A stretch of 64,000 nucleotides of DNA from assembly GCF_018271995.1 (NCBI RefSeq), contig NZ_JAGUCO010000010.1, forward strand, positions 1 to 64,000, written 5' to 3'. Positions 42,312 through 50,609 of this stretch are shown here, in pieces. The notes beneath the pieces are model-generated. The model saw only the letters and a list, made by a program, of their open reading frames with translations, had not been told where the DNA came from and did no database searches. This DNA is from Carboxylicivirga linearis (lineage in GTDB: Bacteria; Bacteroidota; Bacteroidia; Bacteroidales; Marinilabiliaceae). Numbering within the stretch: the first letter of the stretch is position 1; each line of letters opens with the position of its first letter. The position numbers were made by a program, and so were the translations under genes.

Positions 42312-42607
42312 AGCCTTAGGATTTGATGCAAATATAATAGAAGTGATAAAATAGTACAATTGATATGTAATTTTACGAGGTAAATCGCGCTATTAATCAA
42401 TTTTGAAAATAATATAAGAATGACTTTTATAGTATTTATAATGCCAAAAATCAGTGTAGTAATAGGTGTTGTTGGCTCTGGATGGTGTTACTGTGGTTAA
42501 TTTATGATTGATAAAATAGTATTTGTGAGTGATCTAAAAATACTTGTAACGATGTTGGTGCCGAACTAATTTTGCTTATGTAATTAAATAAGCTTTCTGA
42601 ATCGGTT
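42312..42607. promoter_or_regulatory. divergent control region of the mannan locus
   Basis: The 296-bp AT-rich gap contains the word GGTGTT twice, at 42465-42470 and 42484-42489 (19 bp apart), and a third TGTTGG near 42553. A similar GGTGTT pair precedes the SusC gene at 50402 and 50418. No exact TAnnTTTG box is found on the plus strand; TAGTATTTG near 42518 is closest, with one extra base. AraC-type proteins often use direct repeats, so these are candidate binding sites only. Confidence 0.35.
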
Positions 42608-43714
42608 ATGATGAAATGTATTTATAGAATAAGTTATGCTTTAATAATTGTCGGTTTATTTTCTGCATGTAATAATCAGAAAAGTAAAGAATTATCTGGA
42701 AAAGAACAGCTGATTGACGTTTTGAGATCAGTAAAAGGAAAAGGTATTCTTTTTGGTCATCAGGATGATTTGGCCTATGGTATCAACTGGAAATACGTCG
42801 ATGGTCAATCGGATGTAAAGCGCGTGGCAGGCGACTATCCGGCTTTGTTTGGTTGGGAGTTGGGAGGCTTGGAACGAGGTGATGCTGTTAATCTCGATAG
42901 TGTTCCATTTGATACAATGCGTCGCCTGGCTTTAACTGCCTATCAAAAAGGTGGAATTAACTCTTTTAGTTGGCATCCTTATTCGGTAGTTAATGGTGAA
43001 AACTCGTGGAATACTGATACAACTGTTGTTAAGTACATTATTCCTGGTGGAGATAAGCATGAGGCATTTGTACATCAATTAGATAAAATAGCTGATTTTC
43101 TTAATTCTATTAAAACCGAAAATGGTGAGAAAATACCATTTATTTTCCGTCCGTGGCATGAGATGGATGGAGGTTGGTTTTGGTGGGGCAGTAAAAGTTG
43201 TACTCCAGATGAATTTAAACAACTTTTCCAATTTACCATTGATTACCTGAGAAATGAAAAGGGTGTTGATCAAATGGTGGTAGCCTATTCGCCTGATTGC
43301 AGCTTTACTTCGCTCAATCAGTATTTAACCTGGTATCCGGGAGATGAATACATAGATGTTGTTGGTGTTGATAATTATTATGATTTACGTGTTGGAGGTG
43401 ATGTGCAAGCTGCAATTAACAAGCTTCATATTGTAATTGATTATGCCAACCAGAATGGGAAAATATCTGCCTTAACAGAATCCGGAATTGAGAATGTTGC
43501 CGATTCAACCTGGTATGTGCAAAAGCTAGGTGTGGTTTTAAATGATGATAAAGTAGCTGCTAATATTAGTTATGCAATGGTTTGGAGAAATGATCCGGAT
43601 GTCCATTTCTTTTTTCCTTATCCAGGGCATCCGGGTGCAAAATATGCAAAAGAGTTATTGAATCAGGATCATATTTGGTTATTGAATGATCTTGTGGCAT
43701 TGGAGAAAAAATAG
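42608..43714 (+). CDS. GH26 beta-mannanase lipoprotein
   Basis: 368 aa, lipobox LFSACNNQ (Cys21). The GH26 barrel is complete: GKGILFGHQDDLAYG at the start, acid/base Glu185 in FRPWHEMDGGWFWWG, nucleophile Glu291 in LTESGIENV, and the aromatic VVAYSPD segment. Bacteroidota relatives (BfMan26A type) release mannobiose from beta-mannan. It heads a run with the GH130 phosphorylase and permease genes, as I recall for the Bacteroides fragilis mannan catabolic cluster, implying it feeds mannobiose to them. It is 35 nt from the next gene. Confidence 0.92.
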   Translation: MMKCIYRISYALIIVGLFSACNNQKSKELSGKEQLIDVLRSVKGKGILFGHQDDLAYGINWKYVDGQSDVKRVAGDYPALFGWELGGLERGDAVNLDSVPFDTMRRLALTAYQKGGINSFSWHPYSVVNGENSWNTDTTVVKYIIPGGDKHEAFVHQLDKIADFLNSIKTENGEKIPFIFRPWHEMDGGWFWWGSKSCTPDEFKQLFQFTIDYLRNEKGVDQMVVAYSPDCSFTSLNQYLTWYPGDEYIDVVGVDNYYDLRVGGDVQAAINKLHIVIDYANQNGKISALTESGIENVADSTWYVQKLGVVLNDDKVAANISYAMVWRNDPDVHFFFPYPGHPGAKYAKELLNQDHIWLLNDLVALEKK

Positions 43715-43749
43715 AGTGAGTAAATCAATAAGAAAGAATTATAAAAGGT

Positions 43750-44943
43750 ATGAAAGAAGATATTTTTGAATCAAGACTAGAAAAAGTCAAGAAAAAGCAT
43801 CGTAAGGTTATTAATAAACCTAACAAAGCTTTGTTCAGTGAGAATGGAATATATACACGATATAAATATCCGGTAATTACACGTAATCATGTGCCTTTGC
43901 ATTGGCGTTTTGATTTAAACAAAGAAACCAATCCATATTTTATGGAACGCATTGGTTTTAATGCAGCTTTTAATGCTGGAGCTATCAAGTTGAACGATAA
44001 ATATTTGATGGTTGTTCGTACCGAAGGGAATGATCGTAAATCGTTTTTTGCAGTAGCTGAAAGTGACAACGGTATCGATGGATTTAAGTTTTGGGATAAG
44101 CCTATTACATTGCCTCAAACCAATGAGTTTGATACTAATGTTTACGATATGCGCTTAACACAACACGACGATGGTTGGATTTATGGCGTTTTCTGCACCG
44201 AACGTAAAGATCCGGATGCTCCTGATGGAGATACCAGTAGTGCTGTAGCAGCAGCTGGAATTGCTCGCACTAAAGATTTAGTAGAGTGGGAGCGTCTTCC
44301 TGATTTAATATCAACCACAGGTCAGCAACGTAATGTGGTATTATTCCCTCATTTGATTGATGGTAAATACGCATTTTACACTCGTCCGCAAGATGGGTTT
44401 ATCGATACCGGTAAAGGTGGTGGTATTGGTTTTGGCTTATCAGAAACCATTGAAAATGCAGAGGTGAAAGAAGAGGTGATTGTGGATGCTAAAACTTATC
44501 ATACCATTTATGAAGTGAAGAATGGTTTGGGGCCTGCTCCTATCAAAACAGAACATGGTTGGTTGCAATTGGCACATGGTGTTCGTAATACTGCTGCTGG
44601 TTTACGTTATACCTTGTATGTGTTTATGACGGATTTGGAAAAACCATGGATTGTAACTCATAAACCTAACGGTCATTTTATTTCTCCATTGAAAGATGAG
44701 CGTGTGGGTGATGTATCCAATGTTGTTTTTGCCAATGGATGGATTGCTGATGAAGACGGAAAAGTGTTCATCTATTATGCATCGTCCGATACTCGCATGC
44801 ATGTGGCTACAACCACTATTGATCAGTTGGTTGATTATTGTTTGAATACGCCAGAAGATAAATTGCATTCGCATTTAAGTGTTGAAACTATTAATGAGTT
44901 AATCGATAAGAACAAAGATTTTATGGGTCTTTTGAATGATTAA
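43750..44943 (+). CDS. GH130 4-O-beta-D-mannosyl-D-glucose phosphorylase
   Basis: 397 aa, no signal, so cytoplasmic. It reversibly splits beta-1,4-mannosyl-glucose with phosphate to mannose-1-phosphate and glucose. The GH130 subfamily 1 text is clear: [35 protein letters not shown], and [17 protein letters not shown], whose Asp133 corresponds to the proposed general acid. C-terminal [15 protein letters not shown] and [15 protein letters not shown] complete the propeller. Its substrate would come from the 2-epimerase encoded at 62101. The energy of the glycosidic bond is saved as sugar phosphate. Confidence 0.93.
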   Translation: MKEDIFESRLEKVKKKHRKVINKPNKALFSENGIYTRYKYPVITRNHVPLHWRFDLNKETNPYFMERIGFNAAFNAGAIKLNDKYLMVVRTEGNDRKSFFAVAESDNGIDGFKFWDKPITLPQTNEFDTNVYDMRLTQHDDGWIYGVFCTERKDPDAPDGDTSSAVAAAGIARTKDLVEWERLPDLISTTGQQRNVVLFPHLIDGKYAFYTRPQDGFIDTGKGGGIGFGLSETIENAEVKEEVIVDAKTYHTIYEVKNGLGPAPIKTEHGWLQLAHGVRNTAAGLRYTLYVFMTDLEKPWIVTHKPNGHFISPLKDERVGDVSNVVFANGWIADEDGKVFIYYASSDTRMHVATTTIDQLVDYCLNTPEDKLHSHLSVETINELIDKNKDFMGLLND

Positions 44944-44970
44944 GTACTACATTTAAGAACAAAAAATAAT

Positions 44971-44993
44971 GGCCTCTGCTTAATGCAGGGGCT
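44971..44993 (+). other. hairpin in the leader of the permease gene
   Basis: GGCCTCTGC (44971-44979), loop TTAAT, GCAGGGGCT (44985-44993): a 9-bp stem with two G-T pairs. There is no T run. It ends 9 nt before one possible ATG (45003) and 27 nt before the preferred one (45021), so it could lower translation of the membrane protein or mark an RNA processing site. Confidence 0.5.
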
Positions 44994-45020
44994 TCACCCT
45001 TTATGCTAACAAACTTTTTT

Positions 45021-46391
45021 ATGACTGATAAAGTTACCTTAAGAGAAAAAATTGGATATGGTTTTGGCGATGCCGCCTCATCAATTTATTACAAGTTGTT
45101 TACAACTTTTTTAATATTCTTTTATACTGATGTTTTTGGTATTTCAGCTGCGGCAGCTGGTACTATGATACTAATCACCCGTCTTTGGGATGCTTTTAAT
45201 GATTTAATTATGGGGGCGATTGCAGATCGTACAAAGACGAAATGGGGGAAGTTCAGGCCTTATATGCTTTGGTTTTCAGTCCCATTGGCAGTTGTTGGAG
45301 TTGCTACTTTTACAAGTCCTGATATTACTGATGGAGGTAAGTTGATATATGCTTATATCAGTTATTCTTTGTTGATGATGATATATACTGCTATTAATGT
45401 ACCTTATTCATCCTTAATTGGGGTGATGACATCTGACTCTGTTGAGAGGACCTCTTTGGCTTCGTATCGTTATGCTTTTGCTTTTGGAGGTGGAATACTA
45501 GTGCAAGGTTTGTTGTTAAAAATGGCAGGTGTATTAGGTGGAGATAATGAACCACTTGGATGGCAGTTGGCAGTTGGAGTTTTTGCAATTTTGTCAATAG
45601 TTTTTTTCTTAATTACATTCTTTTGGACAAAAGAACGTGTACAGCCAAAACAAGAACGGCAATCAACCTTAAAAGATGATTTAAAGGATTTGTTGAAAAA
45701 TAAAGAGTGGTTTGTGATGTTAGCTGTAGGTGTCTTTACAGTCATCTTTAATCAACTTAGAGAAGGTGCAGCGGTTTACTATTTGAAGTATTATTTTGGA
45801 GGTCAAGATGTAATGTTTTTTGGTAAATCAATGCATCTTGATTATAAAGTATTGACAGGCATTCTGGTTCCTGTATGGACAGGTGCTAATATTCTGGGGG
45901 TTTTTATGGCTACTTGGATGGCGAAAACAATAGGGAAGAAAAAAGCCTATACCATTTTTATGTTGATCTCCTTAGTGGCTAGTTTAATGTACTATCCGGT
46001 TGCTCCGGGTAGTCTTTATGTTTTGCTTCTATTGCAAATATTTGTCGGTGTTGCCGCGGGCTTACCAATTCCATTGATGCTTGCGATGTTTGGTGATATT
46101 GCGGATTATTCTGAATGGAAAACAGGGCGTCGAGCTACTGGTTTAATTTTTTCATCAATTTCTATGTCACAAAAGTTTGGAAGTACAATTGGTATTGCAT
46201 TAACGGGGTATATTCTTGCTTCTTTTGGATATACGCCTAATGAGGTTACAGCAGAGTCTCAGTCAGGTATTCGAATAATGATGAGTTTTGTGCCTGCCAT
46301 TGCTGCAGGGTTGTCTGTGGTATTTTTATGGATGTATAAGCTAAATGAGCCGTATATGGCAAAAGTAAAGAAAGACCTAGATGAAAGATAG
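45021..46391 (+). CDS. GPH/MFS-type sugar:cation symporter, probably mannobiose permease
   Basis: 456-aa inner-membrane protein with about 12 transmembrane helices of the glycoside-pentoside-hexuronide (MFS_2) family: REKIGYGFGDAASSIYYK at the start, ITRLWDAFNDLIMGAIADRTKTKWGKFRPY, and PIPLMLAMFGDIADYSEWKTGRRATGL in the second half. I prefer the ATG at 45021 (MTDKVTLREKIGYG), which matches the family's N-terminus; 45003 would add six residues. Between the GH130 phosphorylase and beta-mannosidase genes, it most likely carries mannobiose or mannosyl-glucose into the cytoplasm with a cation. Confidence 0.9.
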   Translation: MTDKVTLREKIGYGFGDAASSIYYKLFTTFLIFFYTDVFGISAAAAGTMILITRLWDAFNDLIMGAIADRTKTKWGKFRPYMLWFSVPLAVVGVATFTSPDITDGGKLIYAYISYSLLMMIYTAINVPYSSLIGVMTSDSVERTSLASYRYAFAFGGGILVQGLLLKMAGVLGGDNEPLGWQLAVGVFAILSIVFFLITFFWTKERVQPKQERQSTLKDDLKDLLKNKEWFVMLAVGVFTVIFNQLREGAAVYYLKYYFGGQDVMFFGKSMHLDYKVLTGILVPVWTGANILGVFMATWMAKTIGKKKAYTIFMLISLVASLMYYPVAPGSLYVLLLLQIFVGVAAGLPIPLMLAMFGDIADYSEWKTGRRATGLIFSSISMSQKFGSTIGIALTGYILASFGYTPNEVTAESQSGIRIMMSFVPAIAAGLSVVFLWMYKLNEPYMAKVKKDLDER

Positions 46392-46427
46392 AATTAAAAA
46401 TGATTAGGTTCTTAAATCCAAAATATT

Positions 46428-49019
46428 ATGAAAAAATTAATAGTTGCTTCTTTATGTGCTTTAGGAATACTTAACGCATGTCAGCAACCTCAATCAGAAA
46501 CAATGGTTGTTAAACAAATAAATAAAGGCTGGACTTATCAGCAGGTAAATGGCAAATATTCGGGTAAAGCAACTGTACCCGGAACCATTCATACCGATTT
46601 GCTGAACAATGGTCAGATTGAAGATCCCTTTTATCGAACCAACGAAAAAAAGCTACAATGGATAGATAAGGAAGATTGGGTGTATCAAACAATGTTTCAT
46701 CTTGATGATGAAACATTGTCGCGCGATAGGATTGTATTGCATTTTTATGGTTTAGATACTTATGCCGATGTCTATTTGAATGATTCTTTATTACTAAAAG
46801 CTTTTAATATGCATCGTCAGTGGGAGGTGGATATTAAGAAATTTGCTAAGGTAGGTGAAAACAATCTGAAAGTATATTTGCATTCACCAGTAAAAAAAGG
46901 ATTGGAGTTGTATGAAGAAGCTGATTATTCGTATCCGGCACCCAACGATCAATCAGAAAATGGAGAGTTAGGTGATAAGAAAATTTCTGTTTTTACACGT
47001 AAAGCGGGTTATCATTACGGATGGGACTGGGGACCTCGATTTGTGACTTCAGGTATTTGGCGTCCCATTGAGTTGCAGGCATGGAATGATGCGCGTGTTA
47101 GATCGTTGTATATTAAGCAGCCTTCGATAACTGCTCAAAAAGCAAAGCTGCAGGCTTTGGTTGATATTGATGCAGAAATGAAAGGTGAGGTGCAAATTGA
47201 ATTGTACAATAATTCCGATCAAACTATGTTGGTGAGTCGCGAAGCTGAATTACAATTAGGAAGTAATGAGATAATGATTCCTTTTGAAATTAAAAATCCT
47301 AAACTTTGGTGGAGTAATGGTTTGGGAGATGCTCATATGTACGATTTTGAAGTACGAATTAAAAAGGGTAGTACCTTACTTGCAGGTAAGAAAGTATCAA
47401 CCGGTATTCGTTCTGTTAAACTTATTCGTGAAAAAGATGAGAAAGGAGAATCTTTTTTATTTGAGTTAAACGGATTACGAGTTTTTGCAAAAGGAGCTAA
47501 TTATATTCCAAATGATAATTTTTTGCCTCGTGTAAGCAAAGAAGATTATCAAAAAGTAGTTGCTGATGCTGTTGATGCTAACATGAATATGCTTCGCGTA
47601 TGGGGTGGTGGTGTTTATGAAGATGATTATTTCTATGATTTATGTGATAAGAATGGTATTCTAATTTGGCAGGATTTTATGTTCGCGTGCTCTATGTATC
47701 CTGGCGATCAGGAATTCTTAGATAATGTAAAACAAGAAGCAATTGATAATGTAACACGTTTAAGAAATCACCCTTCAATCGCTTTGTGGTGTGGTAATAA
47801 CGAAATAAATACTGCCTGGCATTATTATGGAAAAGGCGGATGGGGCTGGAAACAAAAATATACCAAGGAGCAGCAGGAAGAAATGCAGGAAGCGTATTTT
47901 GATGTATTTCATAAGATTCTCCCCAATGTTATTGCGGACAAGAATTCAGATATAGCTTATTGGCCATCATCACCTCAAGCGGGTTACGAACCTAAAGAGC
48001 ATGCCGGATACAAAAGTACTTCGGGTGATATGCATTATTGGGGTGTATGGCATGGATTGCACCCATTCGAAGATTTTAAAAAGTATAAATCAAGATTTAT
48101 AAGTGAGTATGGATTTCAATCATTTCCCGATTTTGAAACTGTACAAACTTATGCTATTCCTGAAGATTATGATATTGAGTCGGAAGTGATGGCTGCTCAT
48201 CAACGAAGTGGTATTGGAAATCTTCGTATAAAAGAATATATGGGTTGGGAGTATAAAGTAGTCCCTGATGATTTTGAGCAGTTTTTGTATATGAGTCATG
48301 TTTTACAGGCTCGTGCAGCTAAAATGGCTATAGAAGCACATCGTCGCGAAATGCCTTATTGTATGGGTACTTTATTTTGGCAAATAAACGATTGTTGGCC
48401 GGTAGCCAGTTGGAGCAGTACCGACTATTATCATAAGTGGAAAGCCATGCATTATGCTGTAAAAAGAGGCTATGAACCTGTTTTAGTTTCGGCAGATGTT
48501 CAAAAAGAAGGAGTGGATCTTTATTTGGTTTCAGATTTTCATCAACCCCAAAAGGTTAATTTATCACTTACTGTTATGAAGTTAGATGGTGAAGTTGTTT
48601 CGTCGTTTAATAAAGAAGTAGAAATGGCTCCCAATACGTCTTTTTTGATAAAATCATTTGGTTATGAAGCTTTATTGAAAGGGGCTAAAAAGGAAGATGT
48701 TGTATTGTATATGGTTGTAAAGCAAGATGAAAAAGTTTTAGCTGATAATATTTCAAGCATAGTTAAGCCAAAGTTTATGCAACTTGCTGAGGCTACCATT
48801 AAAAAAGAAATTCGTAAAGAAGGTGATAGAACTTATCTTGATTTAACGGCTGATAAGATGGTATTTAGCTTGTATATAAAAGGTAAAGGTCAGCAGTTTG
48901 AGTTGTCAGATAATTATTTCAACATGCTTCCCGGAGTGAAGTATTCGGTAGAAATGAGAGATGTTGATTTGATCTCGTCTGATGATATTGAATTAATGCA
49001 TTTGCAATTGGTTAAATAA
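46428..49019 (+). CDS. GH2 beta-mannosidase lipoprotein
   Basis: 863 aa. The lipobox ILNACQQ (Cys18) places it outside the cytoplasm. It has the GH2 order: jelly-roll N-terminal domain (HTDLLNNGQIEDPFYRTNEK, typical of beta-mannosidases), Ig-like domain, barrel with acid/base Glu459 (WCGNNEINTAW) and nucleophile Glu560 (FISEYGFQSFP), and two C-terminal sandwich domains. It removes terminal mannose from manno-oligosaccharides. Because it is extracytoplasmic while the phosphorylase is cytoplasmic, the locus has two separate routes for short oligosaccharides. It is 36 nt after the permease gene and 28 nt before the GH5 gene. Confidence 0.94.
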   Translation: MKKLIVASLCALGILNACQQPQSETMVVKQINKGWTYQQVNGKYSGKATVPGTIHTDLLNNGQIEDPFYRTNEKKLQWIDKEDWVYQTMFHLDDETLSRDRIVLHFYGLDTYADVYLNDSLLLKAFNMHRQWEVDIKKFAKVGENNLKVYLHSPVKKGLELYEEADYSYPAPNDQSENGELGDKKISVFTRKAGYHYGWDWGPRFVTSGIWRPIELQAWNDARVRSLYIKQPSITAQKAKLQALVDIDAEMKGEVQIELYNNSDQTMLVSREAELQLGSNEIMIPFEIKNPKLWWSNGLGDAHMYDFEVRIKKGSTLLAGKKVSTGIRSVKLIREKDEKGESFLFELNGLRVFAKGANYIPNDNFLPRVSKEDYQKVVADAVDANMNMLRVWGGGVYEDDYFYDLCDKNGILIWQDFMFACSMYPGDQEFLDNVKQEAIDNVTRLRNHPSIALWCGNNEINTAWHYYGKGGWGWKQKYTKEQQEEMQEAYFDVFHKILPNVIADKNSDIAYWPSSPQAGYEPKEHAGYKSTSGDMHYWGVWHGLHPFEDFKKYKSRFISEYGFQSFPDFETVQTYAIPEDYDIESEVMAAHQRSGIGNLRIKEYMGWEYKVVPDDFEQFLYMSHVLQARAAKMAIEAHRREMPYCMGTLFWQINDCWPVASWSSTDYYHKWKAMHYAVKRGYEPVLVSADVQKEGVDLYLVSDFHQPQKVNLSLTVMKLDGEVVSSFNKEVEMAPNTSFLIKSFGYEALLKGAKKEDVVLYMVVKQDEKVLADNISSIVKPKFMQLAEATIKKEIRKEGDRTYLDLTADKMVFSLYIKGKGQQFELSDNYFNMLPGVKYSVEMRDVDLISSDDIELMHLQLVK

Positions 49020-49047
49020 ATGGTTTTCTTCTTTTTTTTATGAATAT

Positions 49048-50028
49048 ATGAAAGTCTCAAAACGTTATTGGTTTATTTCATTTGTTTTACTGTTTTTTAT
49101 TGGTTGTGACACCTCTACTCAAAAAGAGTTTTTCACTGTCAATGATGGAAAGTTGTTGGATGCTAACGGACAGGAATTTGTAATTAGAGGGATGAATGTG
49201 CCGCATGCCTGGTTTCCTGATCAATCATATGAGGCTTTGAATGAATTGACTAAATACAATGTGAATTGTGTTAGAATCGTTTGGGAATCAGGGAAGGAGG
49301 CATCGGAGTTAGAAAAAGTAGTTGCACGATGTGTTGACTTACAAATGATTCCTATGGTTGAGTTGCATAATGCCACCGGAGATTCAACAGAAACTAAACT
49401 GTTAGAGATGGTGGACTATTATACAAGCGACCAAATGAAAAATATAATTATCAAGTATGAGCAATATTTGTTGCTAAACATAGCCAATGAATGGGGTGAT
49501 CATACTATGACTGATGAATATTGGCGTGATTCATATTTAAAAGCAATTCAGAAGATGCGTGATGCCGGATATCGAACAACTTTAGTAATAGATGCTTCTG
49601 GTTGGGGGCAGAATATCTCTCCAATAATTACTTATGGTAAGGATCTAAATGATGCAGATCCCATGCATAATATACTGTTTTCTGTTCATATGTATGGCTC
49701 ATGGAATGATGTTGAGAAAATTAGATCAAATCTTAGAAAAGTGAAACAATTAAAGCTTCCTTTAATAATAGGTGAGTTTGGATACAATTTTAATGAGGGA
49801 GATAATAATTTAGCTTGTAAGGTTAATCATGAGGTTTTGCTTGAGGAATGTCAGAATCTTCAAATAGGCTATTTGCCATGGTCGTGGACAGGTAACAACG
49901 AGGCTAATCAATGGTTAGATATCGTTTCAAGAGAAGATTGGAAATCTTTAACCAACTGGGGAGACGATGTTATGAACTCTCCTGAGGGAATTAAATTAAA
50001 TGCTTTAAAAGCAACATTATTTGACTAA
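49048..50028 (+). CDS. GH5 (subfamily 8-like) beta-mannanase lipoprotein
   Basis: 326 aa with a lipobox (FFIGCDTS). It opens with FFTVNDGKLLDANGQEFVIR and GMNVPHAWFPDQ, the pattern of GH5_8 mannanases. Acid/base Glu148 lies in NIANEWGDH, where the usual Pro after Glu is Trp, as in GH5_8; nucleophile Glu243 is in IIGEFGYN; PWSWTGNN ends the active-site region. It is a second endo-mannanase family in the same locus as the GH26 enzymes, so the set can probably attack mannans of different decoration. It ends the first mannan operon, followed by a terminator at 50054. Confidence 0.9.
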   Translation: MKVSKRYWFISFVLLFFIGCDTSTQKEFFTVNDGKLLDANGQEFVIRGMNVPHAWFPDQSYEALNELTKYNVNCVRIVWESGKEASELEKVVARCVDLQMIPMVELHNATGDSTETKLLEMVDYYTSDQMKNIIIKYEQYLLLNIANEWGDHTMTDEYWRDSYLKAIQKMRDAGYRTTLVIDASGWGQNISPIITYGKDLNDADPMHNILFSVHMYGSWNDVEKIRSNLRKVKQLKLPLIIGEFGYNFNEGDNNLACKVNHEVLLEECQNLQIGYLPWSWTGNNEANQWLDIVSREDWKSLTNWGDDVMNSPEGIKLNALKATLFD

Positions 50029-50053
50029 TGTAATTCTTAATGTATGAATATAA

Positions 50054-50086
50054 CAAGGATGTCTCTATGGCATCCTTGCTTGTTTT
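50054..50086 (+). terminator. intrinsic terminator after the GH5 gene
   Basis: CAAGGATG (50054-50061) pairs perfectly with CATCCTTG (50071-50078), followed by a T-rich run (CTTGTTTTATT). It separates the enzyme/permease operon from the SusC/D operon. Confidence 0.8.
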
Positions 50087-50609
50087 ATTCTAATTCTTCA
50101 AGATAATAGGATAAACTTTTTCATTATTCTACCTCAGAGATTGAGCTAATTGATGAAAAAGTAAGATATATCATGGCTCTAAAATTCGATAGAAAAGGAA
50201 TATTATATTTATTATAATACAACTTGTTATTTGGACACTTATTTATGAAGTAATAAGTGTTAATAGATCTGTTCTTAGAGTAATTCGATGATGAAAGATT
50301 CCAATAATTGTTTCAATGTGTCTACTGCTTGGTATCCCTTGTTTGATTGATGCTGATTTGTTTGTAGTGTTAATTAGTACTTGTTATAATGATCTTTAAG
50401 TGGTGTTTTTTTTGACGGTGTTTTTCTTATTGTACTATATAAACGAATAGCTTGGTGGCTCTATTGTAGGTGGACTGGGTAATTAAATCAGGATAAAAAA
50501 ATCTTATCTAAAAGTTAATTAATAAGAAAAAAATGTATAAATTTGTTAATCAAGCTTAGTGTTGAAAATACAATAACTAACAATAATCAGTTAATCTAAA
50601 ACAAATCTT
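50087..50609 (+). promoter_or_regulatory. control region of the mannan SusC/D operon
   Basis: 523 bp without a gene. An exact -7 box TAAATTTG lies at 50538-50545, giving a leader of roughly 55-60 nt before the susC-like ATG; no clear -33 TTTG accompanies it. GGTGTTTTT occurs twice, at 50402-50410 and 50418-50426, and may be a regulator site related to the GGTGTT pair near 42465. The rest is featureless AT-rich sequence. Confidence 0.5.
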
